A DNA stretch of 64,000 bases, from NCBI GenBank assembly GCA_052387815.1, contig JBQTIU010000039.1, positions 14,776 through 78,775 on the forward strand, written 5' to 3'. Below the pieces are notes generated by a model. That model was not told where the DNA came from and did not search any database. It saw nothing but the letters and a program-made list of their open reading frames with translations. This DNA comes from JBQTIU01 sp052387815. Its GTDB lineage: Bacteria > Pseudomonadota > Alphaproteobacteria > CACIAM-22H2. Shown here in pieces: positions 1 to 8,495 of the stretch. Within the stretch, counting starts at the first letter, position 1; each line of letters opens with the position of its first letter. Position numbers and translations under genes: made by a program.

Positions 1-678
1 GCCGAAGCAATAGACCGTCATGCCGCCGATCGGCGGCAGGAAGACCTTGAGATCGGGCCGCGTGACCAGCTCGGGATACATGCCGCCCGTGTGTTCGAAC
101 AGGCTGCGCCGAAGCTCGGTTTCCACGATGCCGAAACGCTCAGCCATGCCCGGCAGGTACCACACCGGTTCGATCGCCGCCTTGGTGACCTGCGCATCGC
201 CGCCCGGGCCGAGGATGCGCCCGTCGGGTTTGAGGCGACCCGCCGCGATCGCGGCCGCCAGCTCCGGTAGGTGGATGCGCGCCCGCGTCACCGCGATCGT
301 CGGCCGGATGTCGTAGCCCGCGGCGATTCGCTCGGCGAACACCTCGCTCACGACATGGCCGTAGGGATCGAGCGAGACGATCCGGCTCGGCGCCGACCAC
401 TGCGGGTGGGGCCCGATCGGATCGGCGGGCGCGGTGTTGGTGAAATCGGGCACATGCTCGGGGTCGAGCTGGCCGGCGGCCACGGCGAGCGCCCGATAGA
501 GCGAGTAGGCGCCGGAATGGGTCCCGATCACATTGCGCTGGCCGGGGACGGTCACCGTGCCGATCACCGGCCCGCGGGCCGCGGGGCTGGCGGCGCCCCA
601 GTCGATCGGCACGGTCTTGCCCTTGCCGGTCGCCGGGTGCGAGGTGAGGACGATGTGCTGGCGTTTCCTGCGGTCCAT
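1..678 (-). CDS. GTP cyclohydrolase II-like protein (RibA/URC1 family), N-terminal part only
   Basis: The minus frame from ATG at 678 stays open to base 1, giving the first 226 residues; the 3' end lies outside the window. The protein starts MDRRKRQHIVLTSHP and carries PVIGTVTVPGQRNVIGTHSG, IGPHPQW, IVSLDPYGH and LFEHTGGMYPELVTRPDL. I recognise these as hallmarks of the long alphaproteobacterial GTP cyclohydrolase II relatives linked to uracil catabolism (URC1-like) rather than the short riboflavin RibA. The zinc/catalytic half is not visible, so activity cannot be judged. It is divergent from ispG with a 245-bp spacer holding a plausible promoter. Riboflavin synthesis is the alternative role. 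Confidence 0.72.
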   Translation of the reverse strand, partial: MDRRKRQHIVLTSHPATGKGKTVPIDWGAASPAARGPVIGTVTVPGQRNVIGTHSGAYSLYRALAVAAGQLDPEHVPDFTNTAPADPIGPHPQWSAPSRIVSLDPYGHVVSEVFAERIAAGYDIRPTIAVTRARIHLPELAAAIAAGRLKPDGRILGPGGDAQVTKAAIEPVWYLPGMAERFGIVETELRRSLFEHTGGMYPELVTRPDLKVFLPPIGGMTVYCFG

Positions 679-708
679 GGCGAGAGAGCGAGATCCAAGC
701 TCAAAATC

Positions 709-737
709 ATTATCGCATATTGCCGCCCGCGGCACAA
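709..737 (-). promoter_or_regulatory. Candidate sigma70-type promoter for the GTP cyclohydrolase II-like gene
   Basis: On the minus strand a TTGTGC box (732-737) is followed after exactly 17 bp by GATAAT (709-714), leaving a leader of about 25 nt before the ATG at 678. The segment is clearly more A/T-rich than its surroundings. Support is sequence resemblance only. Confidence 0.4.
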
Positions 738-923
738 AACGGCCTCCGCCTCGGGGCCCGTCGTCCCCATAATCACCTTGTAAAGACAACCACTTAGGGA
801 AACTGCCCCGGGCCGCGCGCGGGCCCCCTCGAGGCTGCATCGGCGAAAGCCCTTCCCCGGGCGCGAAGCCTCCTATAGTTTGGTTGATCCTCGAACCCTT
901 CGCGATCATCTCAAGACGCCGGC

Positions 924-2057
924 ATGACCGTTCGCCCCTATCGTCACATCGCCCGCCGCAAGTGCCGCCAGATTCATGTCGGCGGCGTCGCGGTCGGCGG
1001 CAACGCGCCGATCAGCGTGCAGTCGATGACCAACACGCCGACCGCCGACGTGGCGGCGACCGTCGCGCAGGTGCAGGCGCTGGCGGCGGCGGGCGCGGAT
1101 ATGGTCCGCATCTCCTGCCCGGACCGGGACTCGGCGCTGGCGCTCAAGCAGATCGTGTCGGCGGTCCCGGTGCCGATCATCGCCGATATCCATTTCCACT
1201 ATAAGCGGGCGATCGAGGCCGCGGAGTCGGGAGCGGCCTGCCTGCGCATCAATCCCGGCAACATCGGCGCGCGCCAGCGGGTGCGCGACGTGGTCAAGGC
1301 GGCCCGCGATCACGGCTGCTCGATGCGCATCGGCGTCAACGCCGGCAGCCTCGAGCGCGACCTTCTGGAAAAATACGGCGAGCCCTGCCCGGAGGCGATG
1401 GTCGAAAGCGCCCTTGCCCATGCCCGCATCCTCGAGGACGAGGATTTCCGCGAGTTCAAGATCAGCGTCAAGGCGTCGGACGTGTTCCTCGCCGTGGCGG
1501 CCTATCAGGGCCTCGCCGGGGCGTGCGACTACCCGCTCCACCTCGGCATCACCGAGGCCGGGGGCATGCGCAGCGGCACCGTCAAGTCGTCGATCGGCAT
1601 CGGCATGCTGTTGTGGGCCGGGATCGGCGACACCATCCGGGTGTCGCTGTCGGCCGACCCGGTCGAGGAGGTGAAGGCCGGCTATGAAATGCTGAAGGCC
1701 CTCGGCCTGCGCCGCCGCGGGGTGACGATCATCGCCTGTCCGTCCTGCGCGCGCCAGCAATTCGAGGTCATCAAGACGGTCGAGATCGTCGAGCAGCGCC
1801 TGGCTCACATCACCACGCCGATGACCGTGTCGATCATCGGCTGCGTGGTCAACGGCCCCGGCGAGGCCCGCGAGACCGACATCGGCCTCACCGGGGGCGG
1901 CCACGGCACCCACATGATTTACGTCGACGGCGTGCCCGATCATAAGATCACGGGCCTGGATGTCGATCGCTTGGTCGAACTGGTCGAGCGCAAGGCGCGG
2001 GAGATCGAGGCTAGGGACCAGCCCGGGGCGGCGGAACAGCTACTGCGAAGGCGTTGA
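924..2057 (+). CDS. ispG: (E)-4-hydroxy-3-methylbut-2-enyl-diphosphate synthase (flavodoxin) IspG/GcpE
   Basis: Cytosolic iron-sulfur enzyme of the MEP isoprenoid pathway that converts 2-C-methyl-erythritol cyclodiphosphate to HMBPP. The 377-residue protein has the bacterial short form: an N-terminal TIM barrel (VGGVAVGGNAPISVQSMTNT, then ADIHFHY and LRINPGN) and a C-terminal [4Fe-4S] domain. The cluster ligands are visible as Cys272 and Cys275 in CPSCAR and Cys307 in GCVVNGPGE, with Glu314 as the fourth ligand. The full family length from ATG 924 supports this start. It is a single gene, divergent from the upstream cyclohydrolase gene. Its 3' end runs directly into a truncated dehydrogenase fragment on the opposite strand. 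Confidence 0.97.
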   Translation: MTVRPYRHIARRKCRQIHVGGVAVGGNAPISVQSMTNTPTADVAATVAQVQALAAAGADMVRISCPDRDSALALKQIVSAVPVPIIADIHFHYKRAIEAAESGAACLRINPGNIGARQRVRDVVKAARDHGCSMRIGVNAGSLERDLLEKYGEPCPEAMVESALAHARILEDEDFREFKISVKASDVFLAVAAYQGLAGACDYPLHLGITEAGGMRSGTVKSSIGIGMLLWAGIGDTIRVSLSADPVEEVKAGYEMLKALGLRRRGVTIIACPSCARQQFEVIKTVEIVEQRLAHITTPMTVSIIGCVVNGPGEARETDIGLTGGGHGTHMIYVDGVPDHKITGLDVDRLVELVERKAREIEARDQPGAAEQLLRRR

Positions 2058-2220
2058 TCCCCTGCTCGAGGCGCTGGGCAGCGAGCGTGGCGACCTCGAT
2101 GCCGCGCATCAGGCTCACCTGGGGGACGATGTCGGTCCCCATCTCGCCGACGCCGACGAGCGCGACCCGGATCGGGTTGCCCGCCTCGGCGCGGCGGCCC
2201 AAGTCTTCGGTCGGATTCAT
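2011..2220 (-). pseudogene. N-terminal stub of a homoserine dehydrogenase-like (SAF-domain family) NAD(P) oxidoreductase
   Basis: A 69-codon minus frame begins MNPTEDLGRRAEAGNPIRVALVGVGEMGTDIV and continues to about SLMRGIEVATLA. This matches the first beta-alpha-beta unit (GVGEMG) of the NAD(P)-binding domain in the homoserine dehydrogenase/SAF family, proteins normally above 400 residues. After about residue 45 the likeness stops, and the frame overlaps the last codons of ispG by 47 bp. I read it as the 5' remnant of a gene whose remainder was deleted, with the break near 2080. Such dehydrogenases commonly sit beside SorC regulators of sugar or polyol operons, and here one lies divergently 123 bp away. 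A genuine short protein is unlikely. Confidence 0.6.
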
Positions 2221-2343
2221 CGATAAGCCCTCCCCAGCGGGCGAGGAGCCCGGTCGCTGGCTCGGTCAGTGGCATCGAACAAGAAATTTCAAGTCCATAC
2301 ATTTGTCACCGGCGCCGGAGCCGCAGTCAGGCGACACAAGATC
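2221..2343. promoter_or_regulatory. Divergent intergenic region with an 8-bp palindrome, possible SorC-type operator
   Basis: Between the dehydrogenase stub and the SorC-type gene lies an A/T-rich patch. It contains GAAATTTC (2283-2290) inside CAAGAAATTTCAAG. SorC regulators usually bind dyads in such divergent promoters. No convincing -35/-10 pair was found, so this is only a candidate. Confidence 0.2.
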
Positions 2344-3315
2344 ATGGATACCGACCCGGAACACCAAGTCAGGATCCGCATCGCGTGGCTCTATCACATC
2401 GAGGGGCTGACGCAGGCGGAGATCGCCCGTCGGCTGCGGCTCAACCGGATCAAGGTGCTGCGCCTGCTGGCGGCCTGCCGCGAGGAAGGCGTGGTGCAGA
2501 TCCGTATCAATTCGAAGCTCGCACCTTGCGTCGAGCTCGAGCGCCGGCTCGAGCGCGCCTTCGGCCTTGCCGAGGCCGTGGTCGTGCCGAGCCCGGCCCA
2601 TCGGGACGACACCGCCGCCGTCGTCGGCCATGCAGCAGGCCATTATCTCTCCGACACGCTGCGCGACGGAGAGACCGTCGCGGTCGGCTGGGGCCGGACG
2701 CTGCAAGCGAGCCTCAGCGCCATCGCGCGGCGCCCGCTTCGCAACCTCAAGGTGGTTTCGCTCTTGGGCGGGCTCACCCGCGCCGCGGCGCTGTCGCCCT
2801 ACGAGTTCGCCTGGCGCTTCGCCGATCTGTTCGATGCCGAGTGCTATTACGTGGCCGCGCCCGCCTATACGGGCGACCCGGCCACCCGGGACTCGCTGCT
2901 CGCGCAGGCGGGCTTGCGCGAGGTCTTCGCGAAGGCCGCGGGGGCCGACCTCGCCGCGATCAGCGTCGGCGACATGAGCCGCAACACGACCATCGTCAAA
3001 CTGGGTCTGCTCTCCCGGCGCGATCTGGCCTCGCTCGACAAGGCCGGGGCGGTCGGCGACCTGTTGGGCGTTTACCTCGGGGCCGACGGCCGGCCGCTCG
3101 ATCACCCCGTCAACCGGCGGGTCATGGCCTTCGCGCCTGCGCGGCTCAAGCGCATCCCCAAGGTCATCCTCGTCTCGGGCGGCCGCGGCAAGGCCCCGAT
3201 CCTGCGTGCGGCCCTCGCGCTCACCGGTGCCAAGGTCCTCATCACCGACGAGGCCGCCGCCAAATTGCTGGTCGCGCGCGGGCCCGTGACACGGGCAGCC
3301 GAAAGAGGTGCATAG
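2344..3315 (+). CDS. SorC/DeoR-family sugar-binding transcriptional regulator
   Basis: 323 residues from ATG 2344 (MDTDPEHQVRIRIAWLYH). This start fits the family better than an upstream in-frame start at 2269 that adds 25 unrelated residues. An N-terminal helix-turn-helix (LTQAEIARRLRLNRIKVLRLL, about residues 20-42) is followed by the SorC sugar-binding domain, including VAVGWGRTL, VVSLLGG and ISVGDM. These proteins bind DNA and respond to sugar phosphates. The divergent partner is only a stub (2011-2220), so the regulator may have lost its local target operon. Alternatively it may control the TRAP transporter operon that starts 131 bp downstream. Confidence 0.85.
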   Translation: MDTDPEHQVRIRIAWLYHIEGLTQAEIARRLRLNRIKVLRLLAACREEGVVQIRINSKLAPCVELERRLERAFGLAEAVVVPSPAHRDDTAAVVGHAAGHYLSDTLRDGETVAVGWGRTLQASLSAIARRPLRNLKVVSLLGGLTRAAALSPYEFAWRFADLFDAECYYVAAPAYTGDPATRDSLLAQAGLREVFAKAAGADLAAISVGDMSRNTTIVKLGLLSRRDLASLDKAGAVGDLLGVYLGADGRPLDHPVNRRVMAFAPARLKRIPKVILVSGGRGKAPILRAALALTGAKVLITDEAAAKLLVARGPVTRAAERGA

Positions 3316-3324
3316 GGGCGAGGC

Positions 3325-3396
3325 GGGGGATGTCCCCGAACGGGTCGCGGATCGACGCCCACCTCCCTCTTTTCGACAGATTCCGGGACATTCCCC
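3325..3396. mobile_element. Miniature IS256-like element, or IS scar made of two ends
   Basis: Bases 3350-3396 closely match the terminal repeat of the IS256-family element at 63955-64000: the shared core GATCGACGCC, then ACCTCCCT, ACAG and CCGGGACATTCCC, with one base of length difference. Bases 3325-3345 look like the opposite end, since GGGGATGTCCCCGAACGG inversely matches GGGGAATGTCCCGGAAT. No transposase fits in 72 bp. It lies between the SorC-type gene and the TRAP operon, where it could affect transcription. Whether it is a MITE-like derivative or a deletion scar cannot be told from one copy. Confidence 0.6.
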
Positions 3397-3446
3397 GAGA
3401 GGGCGGCTATACTGCGTAAGAGCTTCCGTTGCGAAAGGAGAAAACC

Positions 3447-4427
3447 ATGGCACGTCTCGCATGTGCACGCGTCTTGGGCGTCGCGCTCGCGGTGGCGCTT
3501 TTCGCCCTGCCGAGAACCGGCGCCGCCCAGCAGCAGAAATTCGTGACGATCGGCACCGGCGGCGTCACCGGCGTTTACTACGCGGCGGGCGGCGCCATTT
3601 GCCGCCTCCTCAACAAGGATCGCAAGTCGCACGGCATCCGCTGCTCGGTCGAATCGACCGGCGGCTCCGCCTACAACATCAACACGATCAAGGCCAGCGA
3701 GCTCGATTTCGGGATGGCCCAATCGGACGTCCACTACAACTCGCTCAAGGGCTTGGGCGCGTTCAAGGAGGCGGGGCCGTGGGCGGACCTGCGCGCCGTC
3801 TTCTCCGTGCACCCCGAGCCGTTCACCGTGCTGGCGCGGAAAGAGACCGGGGTCACCAAGTTCGAGGACTTCAAGGGCAAGCGCTTCAATATCGGCAATC
3901 CGGGCTCCGGCACCCGCCTGTCGATGGAGGAGCTCTTGAACGCCCTTGGCTGGAAGACGACCGACTTCGCGTTGGCCTCCGAGCTCAAGGCCGACGAGCA
4001 CGGGTCCGCGCTCTGCGACAACAAGATCGACGGCTTCTTCTACGGCGTCGGCCACCCCTCCGCCAACATTCAGGACCCGACCACCACCTGCGGGGCGAAG
4101 CTCATCTCCGTCATCGGCCCGGCCATCGACAAGCTCGTCGCGGCCAACCCCTACTACGCCCACGCCACCATTGCGGGCGGTCTTTACGCCAACAACCCGC
4201 AGCCGACCCAGACCTTCGGCGTGATGTCGACGATGGTCACCTCGGCCAAGGTGCCGGCCGACACCGTCTATCTCCTGGTCAAGGCCGTGTTCGAGAACTT
4301 CGACGAGTTCAAGAAGCTGCATCCGGCATTCGCCACCCTCGACCCCAAGGCGATGATCAAGAATGGACTCTCGGCGCCGCTGCACGACGGGGCGGTGAAG
4401 TACTACAAGGAAAAAGGTTGGATGTAA
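3447..4427 (+). CDS. TAXI-family TRAP transporter solute-binding protein
   Basis: Periplasmic receptor of a tripartite ATP-independent transporter of the TAXI type. The start ATG 3447 is preceded by AAAGGAG 6 nt upstream; a TTG six codons earlier has no ribosome site. A signal peptide is clear (MARLACARVLGVALAVALFA, cleavage after GAAQ). The mature part shows TAXI signatures: VTIGTGGVTGVYY, STGGSAYNIN, DFGMAQSDVHY, FNIGNPGSGTR and DGFFYGVGHPS. At 326 residues it has normal length. It is followed by the fused permease gene after 88 bp containing a hairpin. Many TAXI receptors take glutamate or other carboxylates; the ligand here is unknown, but the downstream aminotransferase hints at an amino or oxo acid. 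Confidence 0.93.
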   Translation: MARLACARVLGVALAVALFALPRTGAAQQQKFVTIGTGGVTGVYYAAGGAICRLLNKDRKSHGIRCSVESTGGSAYNINTIKASELDFGMAQSDVHYNSLKGLGAFKEAGPWADLRAVFSVHPEPFTVLARKETGVTKFEDFKGKRFNIGNPGSGTRLSMEELLNALGWKTTDFALASELKADEHGSALCDNKIDGFFYGVGHPSANIQDPTTTCGAKLISVIGPAIDKLVAANPYYAHATIAGGLYANNPQPTQTFGVMSTMVTSAKVPADTVYLLVKAVFENFDEFKKLHPAFATLDPKAMIKNGLSAPLHDGAVKYYKEKGWM

Positions 4428-4444
4428 TCGCGGGCCCCGGCCTC

Positions 4445-4465
4445 GGCCCGTCCGTCGCACGGGCC
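4445..4465 (+). other. Intercistronic stem-loop between TRAP receptor and permease genes
   Basis: GGCCCGT (4445-4451) pairs with ACGGGCC (4459-4465) around a 7-nt loop, with no T-tract after it. Such hairpins often protect the abundant receptor mRNA 3' end rather than terminate transcription; that role is inferred. Confidence 0.35.
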
Positions 4466-4515
4466 CAGGCTTCGTCTGGTCGAGAACGGACACCACATAC
4501 CAGGGTGGCCTTGGG

Positions 4516-7113
4516 GTGGTAGCCGAGCAGCCGCCGCCGCGCCCGGCCAGCGACAAGGACCTGCGCGCGCTGGTGGCCGAGGCCGACACCGGCGCGCGCC
4601 GGCCGGTCGGCGCCGCCGGTGCCCTGCTCTTTTGCGTGGCGGTGGCATGGTCGGCCTTCCAGGTCTGGTACGCCTCGCCGCTTCCGTTCGCGTTCGGGGT
4701 GCTGATCCTGAACGACACCGAGGCCAGGGCGATCCACCTCGGCTTTGCGGTGTTTCTCGCCTTCACCGCCTATCCCGCGTTCAAGCGATCCCCGCGTCGC
4801 CACGTGCCGTGGGTCGATTGGCTGTTGGCGCTGGTCGGCGCCGGCGCGGCCGGTTACATCTACTTGGCTTACGTGGGCCTTGCCGGGCGCCCGGGTCAAC
4901 CGACGGCGATGGATTTGGCAACGGCCACGGTCGGCATGGTGCTCCTGCTCGAAGCCACGCGCCGGTCCTTGGGCCCGCCGATGGTGGGGGTGGCGCTCGC
5001 CTTCATCGCCTTCACCTTCTTCGGGCCATGGATGCCGGAGGTCATTCAGCACAAGGGCGCCTCGCCATTCAAGTTCCTCCAGCACCAGTGGCTGACCACC
5101 GAGGGCGTGTACGGCGTCGCGCTCGGCGTCTCCACGAGCTTCGTCTTCCTGTTCGTGCTGCTTGGCGCGCTCCTGGAGAAGGCCGGCGCCGGCAACTACA
5201 TGATGCAGATTTCGTTCGCGCTGCTCGGGCACCTCAAGGGCGGGCCGGCCAAGGTGGCCGTCGTATCCTCGGCGCTCAACGGCGTGATCTCGGGCTCGTC
5301 GGTCTCGAACGTCGTTTCCGGCGGCATCTTCACCATCCCGATGATGAAGCGGACGGGGCTTTCGGGGGTCAAGGCCGGCGCCATCGAGACGGCGTCCTCG
5401 ATCAACGGCCAGATCATGCCCCCGGTGATGGGGGCGGCGGCCTTCCTGATGGTCGAGTACGTCGGCATCCCGTATTCCGAGATCATCAAGCACGCCTTTC
5501 TGCCGGCGGCGATCTCCTACATCGCGCTTTTTTACATCGTGCACCTGGAGGCCTTGAAGATCGGAGCCGAGCCGTTGAAGCGCCCGCGCCAAAGGTCGCG
5601 GACCGAACGCTGGCTCCGGCTCGCGATCGGCTGGAGCGGCACGATCGCCGTCCTGGGAGTCCTCTATTACGGCGTTCTCGGCATCAAGGCCCTGTTCGGC
5701 GCGGGTGCCGGGCCGGCGCTGGGCGTCGCCGGAATCCTCCTCTACCTTTCCCTGGTCTGGTACTCGGCGCGCTTTCCCGATCTCGCGCTCGACGATCCGA
5801 ACGAGCCCGTCATCCGGCTACCCGAAACCTGGCCGGTCACCCGCACCGGCTTGCATTTTCTGCTGCCGATCGTCGTTCTGCTCTGGTGCCTGATGGTGGA
5901 GGAGCTGTCGCCGGGGCTTTCGGCCTTCTGGGCGACCGCGTCGATCATCGCCATTCTCCTCACCCAGCGGCCACTGATCGTGCTGTTTCGCGGCGAGAGG
6001 AGCCTTGGTCCCGCCCTCCGCCGGGGCCTCTTGGAGCTCGTCGACGGCTTCCACCTGGGGGCTCGCGGCATGATCGGCATCGCGGTCGCGACCGCCACCG
6101 CCGGCATCGTCGTTGGCACGGTGACGCTCACCGGCATGGGCCTGATGATGACCGACTTCGTCGAGTTCGTCTCCGGCGGCAACGTGATCGTGATGCTGCT
6201 GATGACGGCGGCGATCTGCCTCATCCTCGGCATGGGCATCCCGACCACCGCCAATTACATCCTGGTGGCGACCCTGATGGCGCCGGTGATCGTCGAGCTT
6301 GGCGCCCAGGGCGGCGTCGCCATCTCGCTGATCGCCATCCATCTTTTCGTCTTCTACTTCGGGATCATGGCCGACGTGACCCCGCCGGTCGGTCTCGCGA
6401 GCATCGCGGCGGCGGCGATTTCGGGCGAGGACCCGATCAAGACCGGCCTGCAAGGCACCGTCTATAGCATGCGCACCGCAATCCTCCCGTTCGTGTTCAT
6501 CTTCAATCCGCAGCTGCTCTTGATCGACATCGCGAGCTGGTTCGTGGGGATCTTGGTGGCGGCGACCTCGATCCTCGCCATCCTATTGTTCGCGGCCGGC
6601 ACCATGAACTACTTCCTCACCCGCAGTCGCCTCTGGGAGTCCGCCGTTCTCCTGCTCGTGTGCTTCAGCCTGTTCCGCCCCGGCTTCTGGCTCGACCAGG
6701 TGGATCCGCCTTACGTCGAGGCACCACCCGCCCGCATCTTCGAGACCGCGCAAGCCCTGTCCGAGAACGGGCGGCTCACGTTCGTGGTCGAGGGCATCAA
6801 CGTGGAAGGCGAGCAGATCCGCAAGACCTTGAGCCTCGGGCTCGGCCCCGGTCAAGGCGGCCGCGAACGGTTGGCCACCGCCGGGGCATCGTTCGTCGCA
6901 GAGGGCGATCGCGTCGAGGTCGGCCCTGTCAAGTTTGGCAGTTACGCCAAGCGCATCGGCCTCGAACCCGGGTTCGAGGTCAAAGCCCTGCTGTTGCCCG
7001 CCGACCGGCCGTCGCCGTATTGGCTTCATGTTCCGGCCCTCGCCGTGCTCGGCCTCGTCGCCTGGCTCCAGCGGCGGCGCTCGCGGGCAGCGGCCGGAGA
7101 GGCACGGGCCTAG
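4516..7113 (+). CDS. TRAP transporter fused permease (DctQ-DctM type) with C-terminal DUF3394-like domain
   Basis: An inner-membrane protein of 865 residues from a GTG at 4516. The first four or so hydrophobic segments form the small-subunit part; the large DctM-like part follows with the family signatures ASSINGQIMPPVMGAAAFL and GMGIPTTANYI, and about a dozen more membrane helices. After the last helix near residue 725 comes a soluble tail (IFETAQALSENGRLTFVVEG ... FGSYAKRIGLEPGFEV) that I recognise as the DUF3394 tail of fused TAXI permeases, ending in one more hydrophobic segment. It pairs with the TAXI receptor upstream for Na+- or H+-driven uptake of an anionic solute. The upstream ribosome site is weak, so translation may depend on the receptor transcript. 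Confidence 0.93.
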   Translation: MVAEQPPPRPASDKDLRALVAEADTGARRPVGAAGALLFCVAVAWSAFQVWYASPLPFAFGVLILNDTEARAIHLGFAVFLAFTAYPAFKRSPRRHVPWVDWLLALVGAGAAGYIYLAYVGLAGRPGQPTAMDLATATVGMVLLLEATRRSLGPPMVGVALAFIAFTFFGPWMPEVIQHKGASPFKFLQHQWLTTEGVYGVALGVSTSFVFLFVLLGALLEKAGAGNYMMQISFALLGHLKGGPAKVAVVSSALNGVISGSSVSNVVSGGIFTIPMMKRTGLSGVKAGAIETASSINGQIMPPVMGAAAFLMVEYVGIPYSEIIKHAFLPAAISYIALFYIVHLEALKIGAEPLKRPRQRSRTERWLRLAIGWSGTIAVLGVLYYGVLGIKALFGAGAGPALGVAGILLYLSLVWYSARFPDLALDDPNEPVIRLPETWPVTRTGLHFLLPIVVLLWCLMVEELSPGLSAFWATASIIAILLTQRPLIVLFRGERSLGPALRRGLLELVDGFHLGARGMIGIAVATATAGIVVGTVTLTGMGLMMTDFVEFVSGGNVIVMLLMTAAICLILGMGIPTTANYILVATLMAPVIVELGAQGGVAISLIAIHLFVFYFGIMADVTPPVGLASIAAAAISGEDPIKTGLQGTVYSMRTAILPFVFIFNPQLLLIDIASWFVGILVAATSILAILLFAAGTMNYFLTRSRLWESAVLLLVCFSLFRPGFWLDQVDPPYVEAPPARIFETAQALSENGRLTFVVEGINVEGEQIRKTLSLGLGPGQGGRERLATAGASFVAEGDRVEVGPVKFGSYAKRIGLEPGFEVKALLLPADRPSPYWLHVPALAVLGLVAWLQRRRSRAAAGEARA

Positions 7114-7152
7114 GCCGCAATCGCGCCTGATCGCCATAACAAGGATTTCCAC

Positions 7153-8484
7153 TTGACCCACATCCTGCATCGCAACTTACGGGCCACGCCGCCGATCGCG
7201 GTCAAGGGCGAGGGCGTCTATGTCGTCGATTCGACGGGCAAGCGTTACCTCGACGCCTCGGGCGGCGCCGCGGTGTCCTGCCTCGGCCACGGACACCCGG
7301 CGATCGTGGCTGCGATGAAGGACCAGATCGATCGCCTCGCCTATGCGCATACGTCGTTCTTCACCACCGCGGCGGCGGAGGAGCTGGCCGCGGTCCTTGC
7401 CGCCGACGCGCCCGGCGGGCTCGATCGCGTCTTGCTCGTCTCCGGCGGGTCGGAGGCGATGGAAGCCGCGCTCAAATTGGCGCGCCAGTATTTCGTCGAG
7501 ATCGGCGAGCCGGGCCGGCGCCATATCATCGCCCGGCGCCAGAGCTTCCACGGCAATACGCTGGGCGCGCTCGCCGCCGGCGGCAACGCCGCGCGCCGCG
7601 CCCTCTATCGGCCGTTGCTGATCGAGGCGACCCACATCGCGCCCTGCTATGCCTATCGCGACCGCCATGCGGTGGAGAGCGAGGCCGCCTATGGGCGGCG
7701 CGTCGCCGACGAGCTCGAGGCGGCGATCTTGAGGCTGGGCGAGGGAAGCGTCGCCGCCTTCCTCGCCGAGCCGGTGGTCGGGGCGACGCTCGGCGCCGTC
7801 CCCGCGGTGCCCGGCTATTTCAAGCGCATCCGCGAAATCTGCGACCGCCACGGCGTGCTCTTGATCCTCGACGAGGTGATGTGCGGCATGGGCCGCACCG
7901 GCACGCTCCATGCCTGCGAGCAGGATGGCATCGCCCCCGACCTGATGACCGTCGGCAAGGGGCTCGGTGCGGGGTACCAGCCGATCGGCGCGGTGCTGGT
8001 CGCCCGCTCCATCGCCGACGCGATCGCCGCCGGCTCGGGCCTGCTCCAGCACGGCCATACCTATATGGGCCACCCGGTGGCCGCGGCGGCGGCGCTCGCC
8101 GTCCAGCGGACCATCAAAGCGGACAATTTGCTCGCCAACGTCCGCCGCCGCGCCGAGGAGCTGCGCGCCGCGCTCGACGAGCGGTTCGGCAACCACCACT
8201 ACGTCGGCGACATTCGCGGCCGCGGCCTGCTCCTGGGCCTCGAGCTGGTGCGCGAGCGGGCGACCCAGGAGCCCTTCGATCCCGCGCTCAGGCTCCATGC
8301 CGCGGTCCAGCGCGAGGGCATGGAGCGCGGCCTCATGTGCTACCCGATGGGCGGCACCATCGACGGAAGGAGCGGCGACCACGTGCTGATCGCCCCGCCG
8401 TTCATCATCGACGGCGCCCAGGTCGAGGAGATCGCGGATAAACTCGGGGAGGCGATCGACGCCGCGATCGCGCGCGCTTTATAG
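7153..8484 (+). CDS. Class III (omega-type) PLP-dependent aminotransferase
   Basis: 443 residues from a TTG at 7153 with AAGGA 7 nt upstream. The fold-type I class III layout is intact: GKRYLDASGGAAVSCLGHGHP near the N-terminus, SGGSEAMEAALKLARQ for phosphate binding, ILDEVMCGMGRTG with the conserved Asp, and Lys269 in TVGKGLGAGYQP as the Schiff-base lysine. Close relatives are annotated as aspartate aminotransferase family or as beta-alanine/GABA/taurine:pyruvate transaminases; the substrate cannot be read from sequence. It sits 39 bp after the TRAP permease, so transaminating the imported compound is the simplest idea. It converges with the aldo/keto reductase gene, stops 11 bp apart. Confidence 0.92.
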   Translation: MTHILHRNLRATPPIAVKGEGVYVVDSTGKRYLDASGGAAVSCLGHGHPAIVAAMKDQIDRLAYAHTSFFTTAAAEELAAVLAADAPGGLDRVLLVSGGSEAMEAALKLARQYFVEIGEPGRRHIIARRQSFHGNTLGALAAGGNAARRALYRPLLIEATHIAPCYAYRDRHAVESEAAYGRRVADELEAAILRLGEGSVAAFLAEPVVGATLGAVPAVPGYFKRIREICDRHGVLLILDEVMCGMGRTGTLHACEQDGIAPDLMTVGKGLGAGYQPIGAVLVARSIADAIAAGSGLLQHGHTYMGHPVAAAAALAVQRTIKADNLLANVRRRAEELRAALDERFGNHHYVGDIRGRGLLLGLELVRERATQEPFDPALRLHAAVQREGMERGLMCYPMGGTIDGRSGDHVLIAPPFIIDGAQVEEIADKLGEAIDAAIARAL

Positions 8485-8495
8485 ACGCGCTTCAC

